DNA of 9,887 nucleotides from Bacteroidota bacterium (GTDB lineage: Bacteria; Bacteroidota; Ignavibacteria; Ignavibacteriales; Ignavibacteriaceae), in assembly GCA_023453665.1 (NCBI GenBank), contig JAEXTA010000143.1:1-9887 (forward strand). Direction: 5' to 3'. The notes below the pieces were generated by a model. That model saw only the letters and a list, made by a program, of their open reading frames with translations, was not told the DNA's origin and did no database searches. This document shows positions 7,362 to 9,887 of this stretch, piece after piece (positions within the stretch are counted from its first letter, which is position 1; every line of letters starts with the position of its first letter). A program made the translations under genes and the position numbers.

Positions 7362-7392
7362 CAAATATAAAGAGGATTTAACAGGTCTCCAA
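7362..7392 (-). promoter_or_regulatory. Candidate Bacteroidota-type promoter for the OPT gene
   Basis: On the minus strand TATATTTG (7369-7362) matches the Bacteroidota -7 consensus TAnnTTTG exactly. A TTG at 7392-7390 sits 20 bases upstream, as expected for the -33 element. The element lies about 75 bases before the OPT ATG in an AT-rich leader with no other gene. AT-rich DNA gives such matches by chance, and it is uncertain that this lineage uses that consensus. Confidence 0.4.
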
Positions 7393-7429
7393 TACAAATT
7401 TTGAAAAAACTGGGGTATATCGTATTACT

Positions 7430-8203
7430 TCAGAACTTTAAATTGCGCATACCGATATGGCATAAAGCAAAATCATACTTTACAGGATCGTCCGCATCAA
7501 ACTTTTTCAGATTGAATGTGATTTCTTCCGCCATTTTCCAGCTTACATTTTTTAGTGATGTCAGTTTAAGGTTTTTGCTGATCTTTGCTATATGTGTATC
7601 GACAGGAATGATGAGTTTGTTTGCTGGAATTTCATTCCATATCCCGAAATCAAGTTCGTCTTTACGAACCATCCATCTGAGAAACAAATTCATCCGCTTA
7701 CAAGCACTTCCCTTTTCTGGGGAAGGAAACATAAATTTTATTCCATGTGTGGGTTTACCAAATAATCCTGAATACTCTTTCAGGAAATGTTCGGAAAAAT
7801 TTGTAATCCCCTTTTTCACATTTTTATCAGATGAGGAATATCCTTTAAGAAACAATCCTTTAAGTGAACCATATTTTTTAACCGTTCTATTAAGCAAAAC
7901 AAAAAGTGCATTAACATCTTCCTGAGAATAAAACCTGTGTTTAACAGGGACTTTCTTTTTCCTGTTGAATGAAATGATAAAATTAAAAGGTTCCGGCTGT
8001 AAAATATTATTAAGTGAGTGTAGCGTATTTAATATTTGTTTAACGTTTCCGTAAGCAAAAATTGATGAGAGAAACCCGACCAATTCAATATCATTTTTAT
8101 TTTTATAAAGATGAAGAAACTGTAAAGGGTCTGGTTCGATCTGTGATTTGTCGAATACTTTAAAGTGATAGTCGAGTTTTTGTTTGAGGATTTTGTGATT
8201 CAT
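7430..8203 (-). CDS. TIGR02757/DUF2400 family protein
   Basis: This 257-residue protein is a member of the TIGR02757 (DUF2400) family, found widely in Bacteroidota and other bacteria and without an established function that I know of. Typical blocks are present in order: FLSSIFAYGNVKQIL (about 44-58), KGSACKRMNLFLRWMVRKD (about 164-182), LIIPVDTHIAKISKNL (about 197-212) and DPVKYDFALCHIGM at the end. The protein is highly basic, with no signal peptide or membrane segment. The Lys in ACKRMN (K169) followed 33 residues later by the Asp in PVDTH (D202) recalls the Lys/Asp pair of helix-hairpin-helix DNA glycosylases, notably archaeal AGOG. This is an inference from spacing and local wording only. 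It lies between the palindromic repeat and the OPT leader, 135 bases from the OPT gene, and has no obvious link to the peptide genes. The start at 8203 lacks a clear Shine-Dalgarno site. Confidence 0.85.
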   Translation of the reverse strand: MNHKILKQKLDYHFKVFDKSQIEPDPLQFLHLYKNKNDIELVGFLSSIFAYGNVKQILNTLHSLNNILQPEPFNFIISFNRKKKVPVKHRFYSQEDVNALFVLLNRTVKKYGSLKGLFLKGYSSSDKNVKKGITNFSEHFLKEYSGLFGKPTHGIKFMFPSPEKGSACKRMNLFLRWMVRKDELDFGIWNEIPANKLIIPVDTHIAKISKNLKLTSLKNVSWKMAEEITFNLKKFDADDPVKYDFALCHIGMRNLKF

Positions 8204-8242
8204 AAAATATGGATGTGAATATATGAAATGTATATCTATAAA

Positions 8243-8350
8243 AGGTAGCCGCAGGCTTCAGCCTGCGAATGCGCTACCTGATAATAATCATAAACTTAGG
8301 CACTCTCTCCACCTAACCCTGCCTGTTGCAGGCAGGGATTTAGGCTACCT
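8243..8350. repeat. Composite palindromic repeat (REP/BIME-like) with two hairpins
   Basis: The 108-bp block is bounded by perfect 8-bp inverted ends, AGGTAGCC (8243-8250) and GGCTACCT (8343-8350). Inside are two hairpins. The first (8244-8278) pairs GGTAGC plus CGCAGGCT with AGCCTGCG plus GCTACC, with a 2-base loop and a 5-base bulge. The second (8312-8344) pairs CCTAA plus CCCTGCCTG with CAGGCAGGG plus TTAGG, with loop TTG and a 2-base bulge. GC-rich palindromes with the core GCAGGCTTCAGCCTGC are familiar as dispersed intergenic repeats in several phyla. On the minus strand the last hairpin is followed by TTTT, so the element could also end the transcript of the exported protein. It lies five bases after that gene's stop codon. 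No ORF inside it is credible. Confidence 0.75.
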
Positions 8351-8355
8351 CATTT

Positions 8356-9887
8356 TTATTTCAGAAGTATCATCTTCCGGGTTTGTTCAAATTCTCCGGC
8401 TTGAATTTTATACAGATAAATTCCGCTTGCGAGTTTACTTCCGTCAAAATCATATTCATGAACACCGGCAGGTTCATCACTGTTAATTAACGTTGATATC
8501 TCATTGCCCAGCACATCAAATAATTTTAATGTTACGTGTGCAGGTTCAGGCAGTTCAAAACTTATTGTTGTTTGCGGATTAAACGGATTGGGATAGTTCT
8601 GATCAAGTTTAAAATTTATTCCAAGACTCATGTTCACTTCAATTTCTTCGGAGTAATGTACATCACCGTTAAAATCTGTTTGCTTTAACCTGTAATGATA
8701 CAAGCCGCTTACTGAAGGATGATCTGTAAAGCTGTAATAATTTTCGTTTGATGTTGTGCCTTTACCTTCCACAAAACCGATAGTCAAATAGTCGGGATGT
8801 TTTTGTCCATCATTATTTTTAATAAACGCACGCTGTATTTCAAATCCCCTGTTGTTTAATTCTGAGGCTGTTCGCCATAAAAGTGTAACGTTTCCGTTTT
8901 CTAATTTCGATGTAAACTCACTTAACTCAACTGGCACTACATAAGCTGAATCATTTATTTTCGCTGTCCATACACTAAGGTTGTTTCCGTCCAGACGCAT
9001 CCAGATCGGGTAAATCATTCCGTTAAAGGCTGCTATGTTTGAATAATCCCCAAAGAATACACCGGAGTTAGGAGTGAATGATGATTCACTTACTTTAAAA
9101 TTCATAAAAGTTTCGCCGCCATCGATTGATCTTGCAACGTAAACATCAGTTGCAGAACCGGTTGTGTTTCTTCTGTCGTAGAAAACTACATAGATAATAC
9201 CTGTCTTAGGATCGACGGTCATCCAGGGAAAAAACTGGTGACGTGCGGTAAGGTCATCATTAACCAATTTTGCATCACTCCATGTATTTCCGCCATCAGT
9301 TGATTTACTTATGAATACATCTGAGTTCGTTGAACCGTTTCTTTGGTCACCCCAGCAGATATAAATATTTCCGCGGTGTGGTGAGTAACTTATATCGCAA
9401 GCTGTGATCGGCATTCCGTTGCATCGGTAAATTCCGGGGACATTAAAATCCCAGCCGCCGGGCATACTGTTAACAAAAATATCTGAATCGAATGTAACTC
9501 CGCCGTTGGTTGATTTGTCAAAAACAATTCCTAATGGACCAGCCCAGCTTACATATACTTCTCCATTTGGACCAACTGCAGGAACCGCGCCTTCAACTGT
9601 TTCATCGGTGTCAATACAATTGCCGCCTCTTTCACTTAATCTTACAGGTGTTGCCCAGGTTATTCCCCGGTCAGTTGATCTTGAAAATAAAATTCTTGAA
9701 CTATCTGTTGAAGATGAACTTCCATAGTTGTCAAACTCTGTCCACGACATATAAATATTTCCCCTGTATTGCGATTGAGTAAGATCAACAGCAAGCCATT
9801 CCTTATCCTGGTTTTTAGGATAAGTATAACCAACACCGGCACCGTCATTCCAGCTAACACCAAAATCAGTTGAGCGCTGAACAACAA
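8356..9887 (-). CDS. T9SS-exported Asp-box (BNR/sialidase-like) propeller protein, 5' end missing
   Basis: The reading frame stays open to the right edge of the window, so the start and signal peptide lie outside; 509 residues are visible. An internal ATG at 9750 is not the start, because the frame continues upstream with a full Asp-box repeat (RSTDFGVSW). At least five Asp-box (S-x-D-x-G-x-T-W/F) motifs follow each other: RSTDFGVSW, RSTDRGITW, KSTNGGVTF, KSTDGGNTW and RSIDGGETF, each at a blade turn of a sialidase-like beta-propeller. Companion strands such as GNIYMSW, GEVYVSW, GNIYICW and GIIYVVF mark the blades. After the propeller comes a fibronectin-like segment (VPVELSEFTSKLENGNVTL... 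with ELNNRGFEIQR). The last 80 or so residues are a T9SS type A sorting domain (NYPNPFNPQTTISFELPEP ... LASGIYLYKIQAGEF ... KMILLK). Such proteins are secreted and usually anchored to the cell surface. I see no sialidase FRIP motif in the visible part, so enzymatic activity is not supported; a carbohydrate- or protein-binding role is equally possible. Confidence 0.92.
   Translation of the reverse strand, partial: VVQRSTDFGVSWNDGAGVGYTYPKNQDKEWLAVDLTQSQYRGNIYMSWTEFDNYGSSSSTDSSRILFSRSTDRGITWATPVRLSERGGNCIDTDETVEGAVPAVGPNGEVYVSWAGPLGIVFDKSTNGGVTFDSDIFVNSMPGGWDFNVPGIYRCNGMPITACDISYSPHRGNIYICWGDQRNGSTNSDVFISKSTDGGNTWSDAKLVNDDLTARHQFFPWMTVDPKTGIIYVVFYDRRNTTGSATDVYVARSIDGGETFMNFKVSESSFTPNSGVFFGDYSNIAAFNGMIYPIWMRLDGNNLSVWTAKINDSAYVVPVELSEFTSKLENGNVTLLWRTASELNNRGFEIQRAFIKNNDGQKHPDYLTIGFVEGKGTTSNENYYSFTDHPSVSGLYHYRLKQTDFNGDVHYSEEIEVNMSLGINFKLDQNYPNPFNPQTTISFELPEPAHVTLKLFDVLGNEISTLINSDEPAGVHEYDFDGSKLASGIYLYKIQAGEFEQTRKMILLK

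Noticed and set aside
7401..7925. A 174-codon plus-strand frame
   Set aside because: It is fully antisense to the DUF2400 gene apart from its first bases, has no recognisable domain, and reads like the shadow of that gene.
8204..8242. TACATTTC as a promoter element for the DUF2400 gene
   Set aside because: It misses the last G of the TAnnTTTG consensus, and there is no TTG at the right distance upstream.
8223..8486. An 87-codon plus-strand frame across the palindromic repeat
   Set aside because: It runs through both hairpins and into the reverse of the sorting-domain codons, with no domain or ribosome-binding site.
9660..9887. A 75-codon minus-strand frame starting inside the window edge and overlapping the exported protein
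   Set aside because: It lies in another frame of the same strand. The correct frame stays open across the whole stretch and encodes an Asp-box repeat and propeller strands.

Overview
The window looks like part of a chromosome from the Bacteroidota/Ignavibacteriota side of the bacterial tree, most likely an Ignavibacteria-type organism. The support is a large exported protein with a type IX secretion (T9SS) type A C-terminal sorting domain, containing NYPNPFNPQTTISFELPEP in the wording typical of that group. Further support is a TIGR02757/DUF2400 protein, one TAnnTTTG-like promoter element, mostly weak Shine-Dalgarno sites, and moderately AT-rich DNA. This assignment is inferred from protein style, not from a phylogenetic marker.

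All eight convincing genes lie on the minus strand, so transcription runs from high to low coordinates. From the right edge they are: (1) the 3' part of a T9SS-exported, Asp-box (BNR/sialidase-like) beta-propeller protein, 8356 to beyond 9887; (2) a composite palindromic repeat of 108 bp (8243-8350); (3) a TIGR02757/DUF2400 protein (7430-8203); (4) an OPT-family oligopeptide transporter (5330-7288); (5) a small PqqD-like protein (4878-5255); (6) the cytosolic dipeptidase PepD (3408-4868); (7) an MFS transporter that closely resembles the lysosomal dipeptide transporter MFSD1 (1994-3343); (8) a secreted or outer-membrane hypothetical protein (1154-1915); (9) an M29-type aminopeptidase (159-1124). 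The left edge holds a strong terminator and a short tandem repeat. No gene-free stretch exceeds about 160 bases.

The central 7 kb reads as a peptide-use neighbourhood: two unrelated peptide-transport families (OPT and MFSD1-like MFS) and two unrelated metallopeptidases (M20C PepD and M29 aminopeptidase). The proposed division of labour is that OPT and the MFS protein bring in oligo- and dipeptides, and PepD and the M29 enzyme hydrolyse them. Hairpins with T-runs after OPT, after pepD and after the M29 gene suggest at least three transcripts: OPT alone, pqqD-like plus pepD, and MFS plus outer-membrane protein plus aminopeptidase. pepD is tightly coupled to the PqqD-like gene, whose stop codon lies inside the pepD ribosome-binding site.

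The most interesting points are the MFSD1-like transporter, which keeps a Glu/Arg pair at the same spacing as the dipeptide-binding pair of MFSD1 and sits beside pepD; the orphan PqqD-like protein translationally coupled to a dipeptidase; a possible HhH-glycosylase-like Lys/Asp pair in the DUF2400 protein; and the composite palindromic repeat.
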